The notes beneath the pieces were generated by a model. That model was not told the origin of the DNA, ran no database searches, and saw only the letters and a program-made list of their open reading frames with translations. From JAEVLT01 sp964484065 (GTDB lineage: Bacteria; Bacillota; Bacilli; Bacillales; Cytobacillaceae): 64,000 nt of DNA. The DNA lies in the NCBI GenBank assembly GCA_964484065.1, contig CAZAEW010000011.1, positions 11,761-75,760 of the forward strand, in the 5' to 3' direction. Position 1 is the first letter of the stretch, and each line of letters begins with the position of its first letter. This document shows, piece by piece, positions 34,157-43,299 of the stretch. The position numbers and the translations under genes were made by a program.

Positions 34157-35149
34157 ATGATTTATGAAGCAAATCATACAAGGTACAATCTAATGAAATA
34201 CAATCACTGCGGCCGCTCCGGTTTGCAGCTGCCTGCTATTTCCTTAGGGTTATGGCATAATTTTGGGGGCGTCGATACATATGAAAATGCCCGTTCTATG
34301 GTAAGAAGAGCATTTGATTTGGGTATTACCCATTTTGATCTGGCCAATAACTACGGACCTCCGCCAGGTTCCGCGGAAGAAATGTTTGGAAAAATGCTAA
34401 AAACAGATTTCGCTCCTTATCGGGATGAATTGGTTATTTCCTCCAAAGCAGGCTATACGATGTGGCCGGGTCCATATGGTGATTGGGGATCACGAAAATA
34501 TTTAATCTCCAGCCTCGATCAAAGCTTAAAGCGGATGGGACTGGAATATGTTGATATTTTCTACCACCATCGCCCTGATCCCAACACGCCGCTGGAAGAA
34601 ACCATGGGGGCACTGGATGCGATCGTCCGCCAAGGAAAGGCCCTTTATGTCGGCATCTCCAGATATTCTGCGGAACAGACGGAAGAAGCCATTCGAATTT
34701 TAAATAAGTTAGGAACCCCGCTTTTGATTCATCAGCCAAGATATTCCATGTTTGACCGTTCAATTGAATCGGGTCTGCTGGATGTTCTCGAAGATAACGG
34801 GGTGGGATCCATTGCCTTTACACCACTGGCCCAGGGAATGCTAACAACAAAATACTTAAATGGGATACCAGCTGATTCGAGAGCAGCAAAATCAACAGGG
34901 CATTTACAAACAAATCAAGTAACAGAGAGTGTAGTTTGCCGCGTCCAACAGTTGAATGAGCTTGCAGCAGAACGGGGCCAAAGCTTGGCACAAATGGCTC
35001 TTGCCTGGGTGCTTAGAGAGGGGAAGGTTACTTCCGCTTTGATAGGAGCAAGCCGGGTCAATCAAATTGAAGAAAATGTTGCAGCACTGAAAAACCAATC
35101 ATTTTCCCCGGATGAATTATGGCGGATTGACTCGATCTTAAACGGATAA
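34157..35149 (+). CDS. aldo/keto reductase, YghZ (glyceraldehyde-3-phosphate reductase) type
   Basis: 330 residues. NADPH-dependent TIM-barrel reductase. The family marks are THFDLANNYGPPPGSAEEMFG, the catalytic Lys in ISSKAGYTMWPGPYGDWGSRKY, YHHRPDPNTPLEETMGAL, HQPRYSMFDR and ALIGASRVNQIEEN. Close in pattern to E. coli YghZ/GpR, which reduces L-glyceraldehyde 3-phosphate or methylglyoxal. ATG after AGGAGATGGTACA. Confidence 0.92.
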   Translation: MIYEANHTRYNLMKYNHCGRSGLQLPAISLGLWHNFGGVDTYENARSMVRRAFDLGITHFDLANNYGPPPGSAEEMFGKMLKTDFAPYRDELVISSKAGYTMWPGPYGDWGSRKYLISSLDQSLKRMGLEYVDIFYHHRPDPNTPLEETMGALDAIVRQGKALYVGISRYSAEQTEEAIRILNKLGTPLLIHQPRYSMFDRSIESGLLDVLEDNGVGSIAFTPLAQGMLTTKYLNGIPADSRAAKSTGHLQTNQVTESVVCRVQQLNELAAERGQSLAQMALAWVLREGKVTSALIGASRVNQIEENVAALKNQSFSPDELWRIDSILNG

Positions 35150-35254
35150 AATCTAAAGCTGACTTGGCTTTTCCATGAAGAAGACCCCAAATCATTGGTC
35201 AACACTCCATATAAAAAGAATATGATATAGAGGAGCATCAATGGGGGTGACTAA

Positions 35255-35683
35255 ATGGCAGTTGTTAAAGCAAATTCATCAGATATCAATCTTTTAGCAA
35301 GATTATTAAGAGCAGAGGCAGAAGGGGAAGGAGTCCGCGGTATGCAGCTTGTTGGCAATGTTGGAATTAACCGGATCCGCGCAAATTGCTCTGATTTTAA
35401 AGGCCTACGCACCATTAGGCAAATGGTTTACCAGCCTCATGCATTTGAGGCCGTCACACATGGTTATTTTTATCAGCCGGCACGCTCAAAGGAAAAACGT
35501 CTGGCACGGCAGGCAATTAACGGGTCAAGATATTGGCCGGCCAAATTCAGCCTTTGGTATTTCAGACCCGGTGGAGGCTGCCCGGGGAATTGGTATGGGC
35601 AGCCTTTTGTTGCCCGATACAAGAAACACTGCTTTTATGAGCCAACATCTGAAACGTGCAGTAACGTCTACAATACGTATTAA
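35255..35683 (+). CDS. cwlJ: spore cortex-lytic cell wall hydrolase CwlJ
   Basis: 142 residues, exactly the length of B. subtilis CwlJ, with nearly identical blocks: LLARLLRAEAEGEGVRGMQL, VGNVGINRIRANCSDFKGLR, YQPHAFEAVTHGYFYQ and AKFSLWYFRPGG. The SleB/CwlJ domain cleaves cortex peptidoglycan during Ca-dipicolinate-triggered germination. No signal peptide, as expected for a coat-located mother-cell product. gerQ, its usual partner, is not adjacent. ATG after GGGGGTGACTAA. Confidence 0.96.
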   Translation: MAVVKANSSDINLLARLLRAEAEGEGVRGMQLVGNVGINRIRANCSDFKGLRTIRQMVYQPHAFEAVTHGYFYQPARSKEKRLARQAINGSRYWPAKFSLWYFRPGGGCPGNWYGQPFVARYKKHCFYEPTSETCSNVYNTY

Positions 35684-35689
35684 TCATCT

Positions 35690-35722
35690 ATTGGGGCCGG
35701 TTTTCCGGCTCCAATCCTTTTT
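35690..35722 (+). terminator. terminator of cwlJ
   Basis: ATTGGGGCCGG / CCGGCTCCAAT (one G-U) then CCTTTTT. Confidence 0.8.
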
Positions 35723-35777
35723 CGAAATGATGACGATCTGACATTTAATTTTATTTATTTTTTAGAGGTGCTTTTTG

Positions 35778-37106
35778 ATGAATTCCATCCGTTTTTCTGG
35801 TCCCCAAGTGTTTTTGTTGCTTTTAATCACATTAATAGGTGTACTTGGTTCTACTGTTTTTCATTTCGCTCTCGTTATCGGTTTTCTGCCGGGATTCATC
35901 TTTCTTTTTTGCCTCAGTCTAAGCAAAAACCTTTCTTTTGTTAAACTTATCCGCATATGCCTGCGGGGGATGCAGAAAACAAAAATTGTCATCATCATTT
36001 TATTTCTTGTCGGCTTTTTGCTTCCATCCTGGTATTTATCCGGTACCATCAATCAAATGGTCACCATTGCTCTTTGGTACATAAGACCAGAACATTTTTA
36101 TGTTCTTTCATTTTTTGTAGCAATGATTTTCTCAATGATTCTTGGAACTTCCATTGGCACGTTAAGTTCGATAGGGGTACCGATCATGGGAACGGCAGCC
36201 ATCCTGCATCTTCCCGCAGAAATTGTGGCGGGCTCCCTTATTTCGGGTGCTTTTGTCGGAGACCGGACATCTCCATTTTCCAGCTCTCATCAGCTGTTGG
36301 CGCACACTGTGGAAATAACAGTTAAACAGCAATTTAAATTCATGCTGCCGACAACTATCATGGCGATTGTTGCTGGAATTATATTCTACTTTTCCATTGA
36401 TTTGCATGCACATGGCATTAATCAGCATCCATTAGAATCCTTCGGGTGGAAGGAGCTCTCTCTGATCAAATTTATGCCGCCGTTATTGCTTCTATTGTTT
36501 GTCCTGTTCCGATCCAATATTATTTATGCTTTCTTATCCAGCATCATCACTGCCGTCTTTATTGCGCTTTACCATGGTACAAGCTATATGAAGGTTGGAC
36601 AAGCATTATTGAATGGAATCAATGGGCTCGGCGGAGGATTTATCCATATGTATCAGCTGCTGCTTTTTCTGGCACTTGCGGGTGCTTATAATGGATTGCT
36701 TGAGGAATTGAACGTCATTCAGCCTTTTTTAGACAAATGGCTGACAGCATCCCGCTCTTTCACTGGGGATACCCTCATTACAATAGCTTCATCCTTGCTC
36801 GTCAGTTTAATTGCCGCCAATCAAACGCTTCCGATTATCCTGATAGGCAGATCGTTCCTGCCGCATTGGTCCAAAAAATATCGAAAGGCAGACCTTTCGA
36901 GAGTTATGGGGGATTCTGCAAGTCTTTTTCCTGGTATCGTCCCTTGGAGTGTTCTGACCATCATGTGCAGTACCATTACAGGGGTATCTGTTTATAGGTA
37001 TTTACCTTATGCGATTTTTTTATGGATTTTGCCGTTTCTCACAATTGGAGTTTCACTTTTCATTCATTTGAAAAACAAAAAGAAAAAAAGCGCATCAGCT
37101 GCTTAA
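35778..37106 (+). CDS. NhaC-family Na+/H+ antiporter
   Basis: 442 residues, about 11 membrane segments. The NhaC signature region is GTSIGTLSSIGVPIMG and SGAFVGDRTSPFSSSHQLLA, with a second half containing QTLPIILIGRSFLP and MGDSASLFPGIVPWS. Exchanges internal Na+ or a small solute for protons. ATG 35778 is seven bases after AGAGGTG. Monocistronic. Confidence 0.88.
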   Translation: MNSIRFSGPQVFLLLLITLIGVLGSTVFHFALVIGFLPGFIFLFCLSLSKNLSFVKLIRICLRGMQKTKIVIIILFLVGFLLPSWYLSGTINQMVTIALWYIRPEHFYVLSFFVAMIFSMILGTSIGTLSSIGVPIMGTAAILHLPAEIVAGSLISGAFVGDRTSPFSSSHQLLAHTVEITVKQQFKFMLPTTIMAIVAGIIFYFSIDLHAHGINQHPLESFGWKELSLIKFMPPLLLLLFVLFRSNIIYAFLSSIITAVFIALYHGTSYMKVGQALLNGINGLGGGFIHMYQLLLFLALAGAYNGLLEELNVIQPFLDKWLTASRSFTGDTLITIASSLLVSLIAANQTLPIILIGRSFLPHWSKKYRKADLSRVMGDSASLFPGIVPWSVLTIMCSTITGVSVYRYLPYAIFLWILPFLTIGVSLFIHLKNKKKKSASAA

Positions 37107-37153
37107 GTAGGTCAGCTTTGAAGTAGAAAAACTAAATTACCATTCTATTTTTT

Positions 37154-37183
37154 AGTCCAATTCACAAATGAATTGGACTTTTC
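37154..37183 (+). terminator. terminator of the nhaC-like gene
   Basis: AGTCCAATTCA / TGAATTGGACT then TTTTCCCC. Confidence 0.8.
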
Positions 37184-37440
37184 CCCTTTGTTGGTATTTT
37201 AAGCTTTAAATGGATAAATGCTTAAAAGATCATTAAAAATGAAATAAAAATTAGCTAGCGGACAATTGTATTTGGTCATATGATATTTGATGCGATTAGC
37301 TAATTTCCTATCAAAATGTTTTGTTATATATGGCGGTCGATGTAACTCTAAATTATTTTAATTTCTACTTGCCGTTTAAAGCATCAGACGGATAGTTGTA
37401 TCTGAAACCAGAATAGCAGAAGGCAAGATATCATCCATGC

Positions 37441-37567
37441 TGTCCGAAGCAAAGGCATCTTCTTTGGACATTGGAAAGCAAAATCGCATGCGTGTCCGAA
37501 GTTTGTGCGTCTTCGGACAGAGGAAAGCAAAATCTCTTCATGCGTGTCCGAAATTTGAGCATCTTTA
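37441..37567. repeat. 52-bp intergenic tandem repeat, 2.4 copies
   Basis: Copies start with TGTCCGAA at 37441, 37493 and 37545 (the third partial). Each full unit has a TGTCCGAAG / CTTCGGACA-type inverted pair (best in copy 2), then GGAAAGCAAAATC and CATGCG. It lies in the 600-base gap before the OmpR-type regulator. It does not encode protein. Confidence 0.75.
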
Positions 37568-37709
37568 ATTTTCTTCTCGATAACTGAACTACTTATCAGC
37601 TGCCTAAGGATCGTTAATTAAAATATGAACGCGTTTGTATTTTTTCACTTATTTTTCAGAAAAAATTGGTATCATAGAAAATAGGGGATATCGAAATGGA
37701 GTGAAAAAC

Positions 37710-38387
37710 GTGAATATTTTACTTGCTGAAGATGATGAGCGGCTGGGTAAACTGGTTACACATCTGCTGCAAAAAGAATTTCACCATGTGGACTGGGTTA
37801 AAAATGGCAGAGATGCAATGAACTACGCAGCCATTACCGAATATGATGTTATTATTTTAGATTGGATGATGCCCGGTGAAAGCGGGATTGAGGTCTGCAA
37901 ACACCTGAGAAAAAAAGGTATAAAAAGCGGAATTTTATTTGTGACGGCAAAAGATGCAAAAGCGGATGTCATACTTGGTTTAGATTCCGGGGCTGATGAC
38001 TATATCGTAAAACCCTTTGAATTTGAAGAAATGCTTGCCCGAATCAGGGCAATCAGCCGGCGAAAGGGAAAATCAATTGAAGAAACGATTACTCTCCATG
38101 ACTTTACGCTTAAATTAAATTCCCACGAGCTAGTTTATAAAGGGAAGCCAATTGAGTTGACGAAAAAAGAGTACCAATTACTGGAGATACTCTTTCGTAA
38201 CTGCAACCAGGTAGTGACAAGAGAAGTATTGTTTGAACGAATTTGGGGCCTTGACACAGATGTTTCTGACAATGCACTGGATGCGCTTGTCAAATTAGTC
38301 AGAAAAAAAATTGATCATAATGGCCATCCTTCATGCATTCAAAATGTACGGGGAATCGGTTATAAAGTGAGAATTTCCGATGTTTAA
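37710..38387 (+). CDS. OmpR-family response regulator
   Basis: 225 residues from GTG 37710 after GGAGTG. Receiver domain with NILLAEDDERLG, Asp51 in IILDWMMPGESG and VKPFEF; the C-terminal winged helix has PIELTKKEYQLLEIL, VLFERIWG and VRGIGYKV. It partners the overlapping histidine kinase. Regulated genes unknown; nearby candidates are the convergent apbE-like and secreted-protein genes. Confidence 0.93.
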   Translation: MNILLAEDDERLGKLVTHLLQKEFHHVDWVKNGRDAMNYAAITEYDVIILDWMMPGESGIEVCKHLRKKGIKSGILFVTAKDAKADVILGLDSGADDYIVKPFEFEEMLARIRAISRRKGKSIEETITLHDFTLKLNSHELVYKGKPIELTKKEYQLLEILFRNCNQVVTREVLFERIWGLDTDVSDNALDALVKLVRKKIDHNGHPSCIQNVRGIGYKVRISDV

Positions 38388-39615
38388 TCAATTAAAGACG
38401 AAGCTAACCTTTCTTTATACGTTTTCATTACTTTTCTTATTGTTATGTTTCATTGGTGTACTCTACTTTTTAATCTCCCATCAGATCAATCAAAATGAAA
38501 ATGAGGAGCTGCAATCCTTTTTCAAGAAAGAAAAAATGGACATCATTGAAGATTATTATGAAAAGGAACATCGCGGATTATCCTATGACCCCAATCGTGA
38601 AACATTCTTTTATACATTTGATAAAAAAAATCATTTTGTTTATGGGATTGAATCCATTCAGGATCTCTCCGGCTGGATTGAAAAGGAAAATCTAAAATCG
38701 GATTCCAATTCCTATACGAAAAAAGTAACCTGGAAAAAATCCCATCTCATTCTAATGAAGCGCCCGCTGTCTACGAATGGCTACACACATGGCTATATTA
38801 TCATTGGCAAGGATATTTCAAGTGAACAAGACTTGATTGAAAAAATCACATGGAGTTTGTTATTTCTAACATTATTTTTTAGCCTGCTTTATGGTTTTAT
38901 GGGGTATTCCTTTGCCGGGCAAGCCATTAAACCGATAAAAACAGCATTCCATAAGCAAGAAAAATTTGTATCGGATGCATCCCATGAACTCCGGACGCCG
39001 CTCAGCATCTTTTACAGCTCCATTGATTTATTAAAAAGAGAGGAGAATCTAAGTCCTTTCGGCAAAGAAGTCCTAGAAGATGTGAAAGCGGAAGCTGAGT
39101 TAATGAATAGCCTGATCAATGACTTACTATTTCTCGCGAGAAGTGACAAAAACACAATTTCAATGGCTAAAAAAGATGTGAATTTATCAGAGCTGCTCAT
39201 GGACGTGTATACTCGATTTGCCAGAAAACCGCAAGGCAATATCCGATTTGATCATGATATTGAAAGAAACTTGCACTTTAAATGTGATGAAACCAGGATT
39301 CAGCAGCTGCTATATATCCTTTTAGATAATGCTTTCCGTTATACAAAAGAAGGGAAAGTGGAGCTTGCTTTAAAGGAAAAGTCAGGAAAACTGATCATTA
39401 CGGTTTCGGATACAGGGTCCGGGATTAGCATCAATGAACTGCCGCATATTTTTGACCGTTTTTACCGTGGGGATTTGTCAAGGGAAAAAGGGGGCTCCGG
39501 TTTAGGCCTCTCCATCGCAAAAGCGATTGTCACGGCCCATAACGGGAAAATCTATGCAGCAAGTGAATTAGGGAAGGGCAGCGTTTTTACTGTCGTGTTT
39601 GATCCTTCAAAGTAA
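38380..39615 (+). CDS. sensor histidine kinase
   Basis: 411 residues. Membrane helix (about 12-33), extracytoplasmic domain of about 130 residues, second helix (about 163-183), then HisKA with His202 in FVSDASHELRTPLSI, and HATPase_c with DNAFRYT, DTGSGI, FDRFYRGD and GGSGLGLSIAKAI. The start overlaps the regulator stop by eight bases. Ligand unknown. Confidence 0.93.
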   Translation: MFNQLKTKLTFLYTFSLLFLLLCFIGVLYFLISHQINQNENEELQSFFKKEKMDIIEDYYEKEHRGLSYDPNRETFFYTFDKKNHFVYGIESIQDLSGWIEKENLKSDSNSYTKKVTWKKSHLILMKRPLSTNGYTHGYIIIGKDISSEQDLIEKITWSLLFLTLFFSLLYGFMGYSFAGQAIKPIKTAFHKQEKFVSDASHELRTPLSIFYSSIDLLKREENLSPFGKEVLEDVKAEAELMNSLINDLLFLARSDKNTISMAKKDVNLSELLMDVYTRFARKPQGNIRFDHDIERNLHFKCDETRIQQLLYILLDNAFRYTKEGKVELALKEKSGKLIITVSDTGSGISINELPHIFDRFYRGDLSREKGGSGLGLSIAKAIVTAHNGKIYAASELGKGSVFTVVFDPSK

Positions 39616-39631
39616 CAGCAAATTCTTATTA

Positions 39632-39671
39632 AAAAAATGAACGGCAGATAAATCCCGCCGTTCATTTTTTG
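39632..39671. terminator. bidirectional terminator
   Basis: 14-bp stem AAAAAATGAACGGC / GCCGTTCATTTTTT between convergent genes; overlaps the apbE-like stop codon. Confidence 0.85.
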
Positions 39672-40561
39672 GCTGTGATATGCCCATCTTTGTGAACGAG
39701 AAGATAGGAATGAATGGGGCCGATTCTTTTTAGTTCATTTTCTAAATCATCTTCCTTAACCATAAAGCAGATCTTGGCAGCTGCCTCTGCATCAAGGCAA
39801 TTTTCTGCTACTACCGTGGCTTGAATAACGGTACTGTCTACCGGTAAGCCGGATTGCCCATTAAGAATATGATGCTTTTTTTCATTTCCTTGCTTCCAAT
39901 GGCGGTAAACAATGTTGGATGTGGCAATACTGCCATTTTTCAACCGAAATTGAGCAATATCCTGCTCTTTTTCAAAAAGGTGTGCCACGCCAATATTCCA
40001 TATTTTTTCCCCGTTTGACCATACAGAGATATCGCCGCCTCCATCAACAATTCCAGCTTCTGCCCGTCCAAATTCCCGTAACCATTGAACAGCAGATTGA
40101 ACAGCATATCCCTTGGCAATCCCCCCCAAATCTACCTTGCCATTTGCATTACGGAGAACGGATAGGGAATCTGAAAGAAATTCAAAAGGAGCCGAATCAC
40201 GATTGTAGGGACTTGGCATTTGCTGCTCCTTTTCATTTGATGCTTGAAATGGAAAAGTCTGATCATAGCCATGGTAATTCATTTGCGGGAAAAGATACGG
40301 GGAGAATAAACCATTTGTCCGTTTCCGATATTCTTCAGCTTTTTGCAGAAGATCAAATAACGGAGGAGACAATTGCAATTGTTCCCCAATGCCAAGTTCA
40401 TTTAGTTGAAAAAGTTCATTATCTTTTCGAAAGCGCGACCATTCTTTCTCTACATAGTTTATCCACCTGGAAATCATCTCTTTCCAGGTGCTATCTTTAC
40501 ACCCTAGGACTTTCATATAAAAATCAGTATTCATTGCATTTAATTGCAGCACATCTTCCAA
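39662..40561 (-). CDS. ApbE-like FAD:protein FMN transferase, no signal peptide
   Basis: 299 residues from TTG 40561, seven bases after AAGGAGG. ApbE family transfers FMN from FAD to a Thr or Ser of target flavoproteins. Key blocks: VDLGGIAKGYAVQSAVQWL, AGIVDGGGDISVWSNG, GSIATSNIVYRHW, HHILNGQSGLPV and CLDAEAAAKICF. No signal peptide or lipobox is present, unlike secreted ApbE, so it probably acts in the cytoplasm. No FMN-binding-domain substrate is visible in this window. Confidence 0.88.
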   Translation of the reverse strand: MEDVLQLNAMNTDFYMKVLGCKDSTWKEMISRWINYVEKEWSRFRKDNELFQLNELGIGEQLQLSPPLFDLLQKAEEYRKRTNGLFSPYLFPQMNYHGYDQTFPFQASNEKEQQMPSPYNRDSAPFEFLSDSLSVLRNANGKVDLGGIAKGYAVQSAVQWLREFGRAEAGIVDGGGDISVWSNGEKIWNIGVAHLFEKEQDIAQFRLKNGSIATSNIVYRHWKQGNEKKHHILNGQSGLPVDSTVIQATVVAENCLDAEAAAKICFMVKEDDLENELKRIGPIHSYLLVHKDGHITAKK

Positions 40562-40577
40562 AGGTTGTTCCTCCTTA

Positions 40578-40600
40578 AAAAGGGATCAACCTATGATCCC
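40578..40600 (-). terminator. terminator between the acidic secreted protein and apbE-like gene
   Basis: GGGATCA / TGATCCC stem; the minus strand continues TTTTTAAGGAGG, which is also the apbE-like ribosome site, so partial read-through is likely. Confidence 0.6.
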
Positions 40601-40601
40601 A

Positions 40602-41234
40602 TTAAAGTTGTTGGAAATGGATTGTATTATTTTCTACTTGATAGGTGATTCGGTAACCGAGGGAATTAGCGGCTACGGAAACAGGGAGATAAATGGTATT
40701 TTCGTATACGGCAGCTTTTACCGGCATCGGATTTTTTTCACGATTCTCATAGACAGCGTTGGAATCAGCCCTTACGATCAATTCATGATTTCCTTGTTTT
40801 ATTTGCAGAATTTTACTTTGCGAATAATATTTCGCTTTGGCTCCTAATATTTTTGCAATGGCTTCACCTGATACCAGGAGCTGTCCATCCTGCGGGATAA
40901 AATACAGTTTTGATTCCTGGCCGTTAACCATTGTTGAAAGTTCAGAAGGACTGGTAATGGGTAAGCTGTTATTTGGATTATTTAAAGGCTTTCTTGACCA
41001 AATATTCCAATATTCAGCTTGAATTTCATTTTCAATAGAAGGCTGCTGATAGTTGCTCTCTTCATCATATTCATTTTCTTCACCTTCATCATGTTCCGAT
41101 CTCTCATAGTACTTACTTTGTTCCTGATGTTCACCTTTTTCATAATCATCATCAGCTAATACGGTAAAGCTGAAGGACAAGGCTATCATCGCAGTGAGAA
41201 AAAGAATAAACCATTTTTTCCATCTCAACAACAT
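40602..41234 (-). CDS. secreted acidic protein with copper amine oxidase N-terminal-like domain
   Basis: 210 residues from ATG 41234 after AGGAGGAATTTGAC. Signal peptide ends near FTVLA|DDDYE. A strongly acidic, His/Tyr-containing stretch (about residues 25-70) is followed by a C-terminal domain with the stalk pattern LLVSGEAIAKILGAKAKY and AAVYENTIYLPVSVAANSLGY, typical of Cu_amine_oxidN1 wall-associated domains. The acidic region might bind metal, which is speculation. Confidence 0.75.
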   Translation of the reverse strand: MLLRWKKWFILFLTAMIALSFSFTVLADDDYEKGEHQEQSKYYERSEHDEGEENEYDEESNYQQPSIENEIQAEYWNIWSRKPLNNPNNSLPITSPSELSTMVNGQESKLYFIPQDGQLLVSGEAIAKILGAKAKYYSQSKILQIKQGNHELIVRADSNAVYENREKNPMPVKAAVYENTIYLPVSVAANSLGYRITYQVENNTIHFQQL

Positions 41235-41302
41235 GTCAAATTCCTCCTTGCATCTGATGTTTAAAAGTTTATACTGACAAACTGAAATAAAACTGAAATC
41301 CG

Positions 41303-41339
41303 CAAAAAAAGAACGATCATTTGTATTTCGATCGTTCTT
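41303..41339 (-). terminator. terminator of the cyclase gene
   Basis: Minus-strand stem AAGAACGATC / GATCGTTCTT followed by TTTTTG. Confidence 0.85.
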
Positions 41340-41341
41340 CA

Positions 41342-43216
41342 TTATTGATATTTATGCCGGTAATGAGTTAAGGCAAGCAGGGGAAAAATATAGCGATAGC
41401 TATGATAGTGAATATAGAAGCCCCCAGCCATCCCTTGCCCCTTCGGATATTCCGTTGTCCAATCCTCGTTGTCAATTGAGTTTAGCAGATAATGAATTCC
41501 TTTGTGTATCGCTTCCGTAGGTTGATCGGAAACAGCAATTAAAGTGTCGACTGCCCAGGCTGTATGTGTCAGCGTACTTGCATTTAATGGAACATATTTT
41601 TTTCCACTATCGCTCTGACAGGATTCTCCATAGCCTCCATCTTCATTTTGAATTTTTACGAGCCATTCGACAGCACGCTGGATGGCTGAATGCTGTTTGG
41701 AGACACCAACGGAAATAAGGCCGGTTACAGCTGCCCATGTCCCATACAAATAGCATATACCCCATCTTCCATACCAGGATCCATCTTTTTCCTGATTATG
41801 AACAAGCCAATTTACCGCTTTTCTTATGACCCTGTGATCCTGTTTCATGTCTGAATAGTTACCTAAAAATTCAAGTGTTCTCCCGGTTAAATCAGCACTT
41901 GAGGAATCCCCCAGTAAAAATTCAGCCTTTTCAATGGGGATGTATTGAAGCCATTCATTATCTACATTCTTTTCGAAAGCGGCCCAGCCCCCGTCGTTAT
42001 TTTGCATGGATAATAACCAATTCATGCCCCGATTCCAGTTGGTTCGGATTTGCGGGTCTGTGAAGGTGGTTCTTGCAATGGCTCTCAAGGTCGCAGTTGT
42101 ATCATCCACATCCGGAAGTATCGTGTTTACCGCAGAGAATCCCCAGCCGCCAGGTAAGCTGTTTGGATTATGGATTACCCAATCACCAGATTTTGTATGC
42201 TGACGCATCAACAAATACCGATTGGCTTTTTCTATGATCGGGGCATGGACATCCATGCCGGCATTCTGCAAGGCAATACTGATTAGTGAGGTATTCCATA
42301 CATTAGCGGTGGTATATTGCATATGTGAAAAGCCGTTTATTTTCGTCTTCATTGAAAGCACACCTTCAACTGCCTTGGTAATAAGCGGATCTTTTTTGGA
42401 AAGTCCAAGCGAAAGGAAGGCGAATATCATTAAGACTGTAGAACTGAAATAACTATATAAGGTTCCATCTGGTTCGATATGCGTTAACATATAGTTTTGA
42501 GCCCGTTCAACGGCGAGCATATGAAGCTTTTCGGGTTCCCCAGATAAACTGTTTATACCCTCTTCTATGGTTGATAATATCGAGCGCCATTGAGAAATAA
42601 ACTCTCTCTCCGGCTCCCAACTAGAGTTATATAAATCGGATAAGTCCGGACTGGCATTCGTTTTAATTTGAAATTTCTTATCTGCTAAAATCAGAATCGG
42701 AGCAAGATTCGATCTGCCAAAGACGGAAAATTGATAAAAATTGAATGGAAAAGAAAGAGGGAAAAGGATCACTTCGACTGGGATTGGAGCTTCATCCGGC
42801 CATTTGTACTGACCCGTCATGGCAAGCATTATTTTCGTGAACATGCTTGCCCCCTCAAGACCGCCCTGAGCAATAATAAATTGTTTGGCTGCCAATAATC
42901 TTGGATCATCCTTGGTAAAATATCCTGAATATATGAGAGCGTAATAAGCTTCAATGGCCACTGATAGATTTCCCCGAGGCTCGTCAAAAAATAGTTTCCA
43001 GCTCCCATTTTTCTCCTGTTTACTTATTATTCTCTTAGCAAGCTTTTGGATTAATTGTTCATCATTTATTTCCAACGACCTTAATAAAATAATCATGTAA
43101 GCGTCAGTAGATATTCCGGTTTCGAACGGATAATCCCAGGACCCATCGGGAGATTGATCCTGTATTAGTTTTTCGATAATCCATCTGATACCTTTTTCAG
43201 TATTAATGCTCGTCAA
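41342..43216 (-). CDS. sqhC: sporulenol-synthase / squalene-hopene cyclase-like terpene cyclase
   Basis: 624 residues, close to the 632 of B. subtilis SqhC. The catalytic DxDD motif is present as LPDVDDTTATLRAI (about residue 375), with multiple QW-type repeats (QSPDGSWDYPF, QNNDGGWAAFEKN, QEKDGSWYGRWG, QNEDGGYGESC). Cyclises tetraprenyl-curcumene or related polyprenes to sporulenol-type lipids in spores by analogy. ATG preceded by GGGAGAGGAATGAATGTGATTG, with rather long spacing. Neighbours are the acidic secreted protein downstream and divergent DUF2515. Confidence 0.9.
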   Translation of the reverse strand: MTSINTEKGIRWIIEKLIQDQSPDGSWDYPFETGISTDAYMIILLRSLEINDEQLIQKLAKRIISKQEKNGSWKLFFDEPRGNLSVAIEAYYALIYSGYFTKDDPRLLAAKQFIIAQGGLEGASMFTKIMLAMTGQYKWPDEAPIPVEVILFPLSFPFNFYQFSVFGRSNLAPILILADKKFQIKTNASPDLSDLYNSSWEPEREFISQWRSILSTIEEGINSLSGEPEKLHMLAVERAQNYMLTHIEPDGTLYSYFSSTVLMIFAFLSLGLSKKDPLITKAVEGVLSMKTKINGFSHMQYTTANVWNTSLISIALQNAGMDVHAPIIEKANRYLLMRQHTKSGDWVIHNPNSLPGGWGFSAVNTILPDVDDTTATLRAIARTTFTDPQIRTNWNRGMNWLLSMQNNDGGWAAFEKNVDNEWLQYIPIEKAEFLLGDSSSADLTGRTLEFLGNYSDMKQDHRVIRKAVNWLVHNQEKDGSWYGRWGICYLYGTWAAVTGLISVGVSKQHSAIQRAVEWLVKIQNEDGGYGESCQSDSGKKYVPLNASTLTHTAWAVDTLIAVSDQPTEAIHKGIHYLLNSIDNEDWTTEYPKGQGMAGGFYIHYHSYRYIFPLLALTHYRHKYQ

Positions 43217-43299
43217 TCACATTCATTCCTCTCCCAAGTAAGATTCCTACCACCTATACATATTCGATTGATGGGTGGAGAATTCATGGAGGAGGGGTA

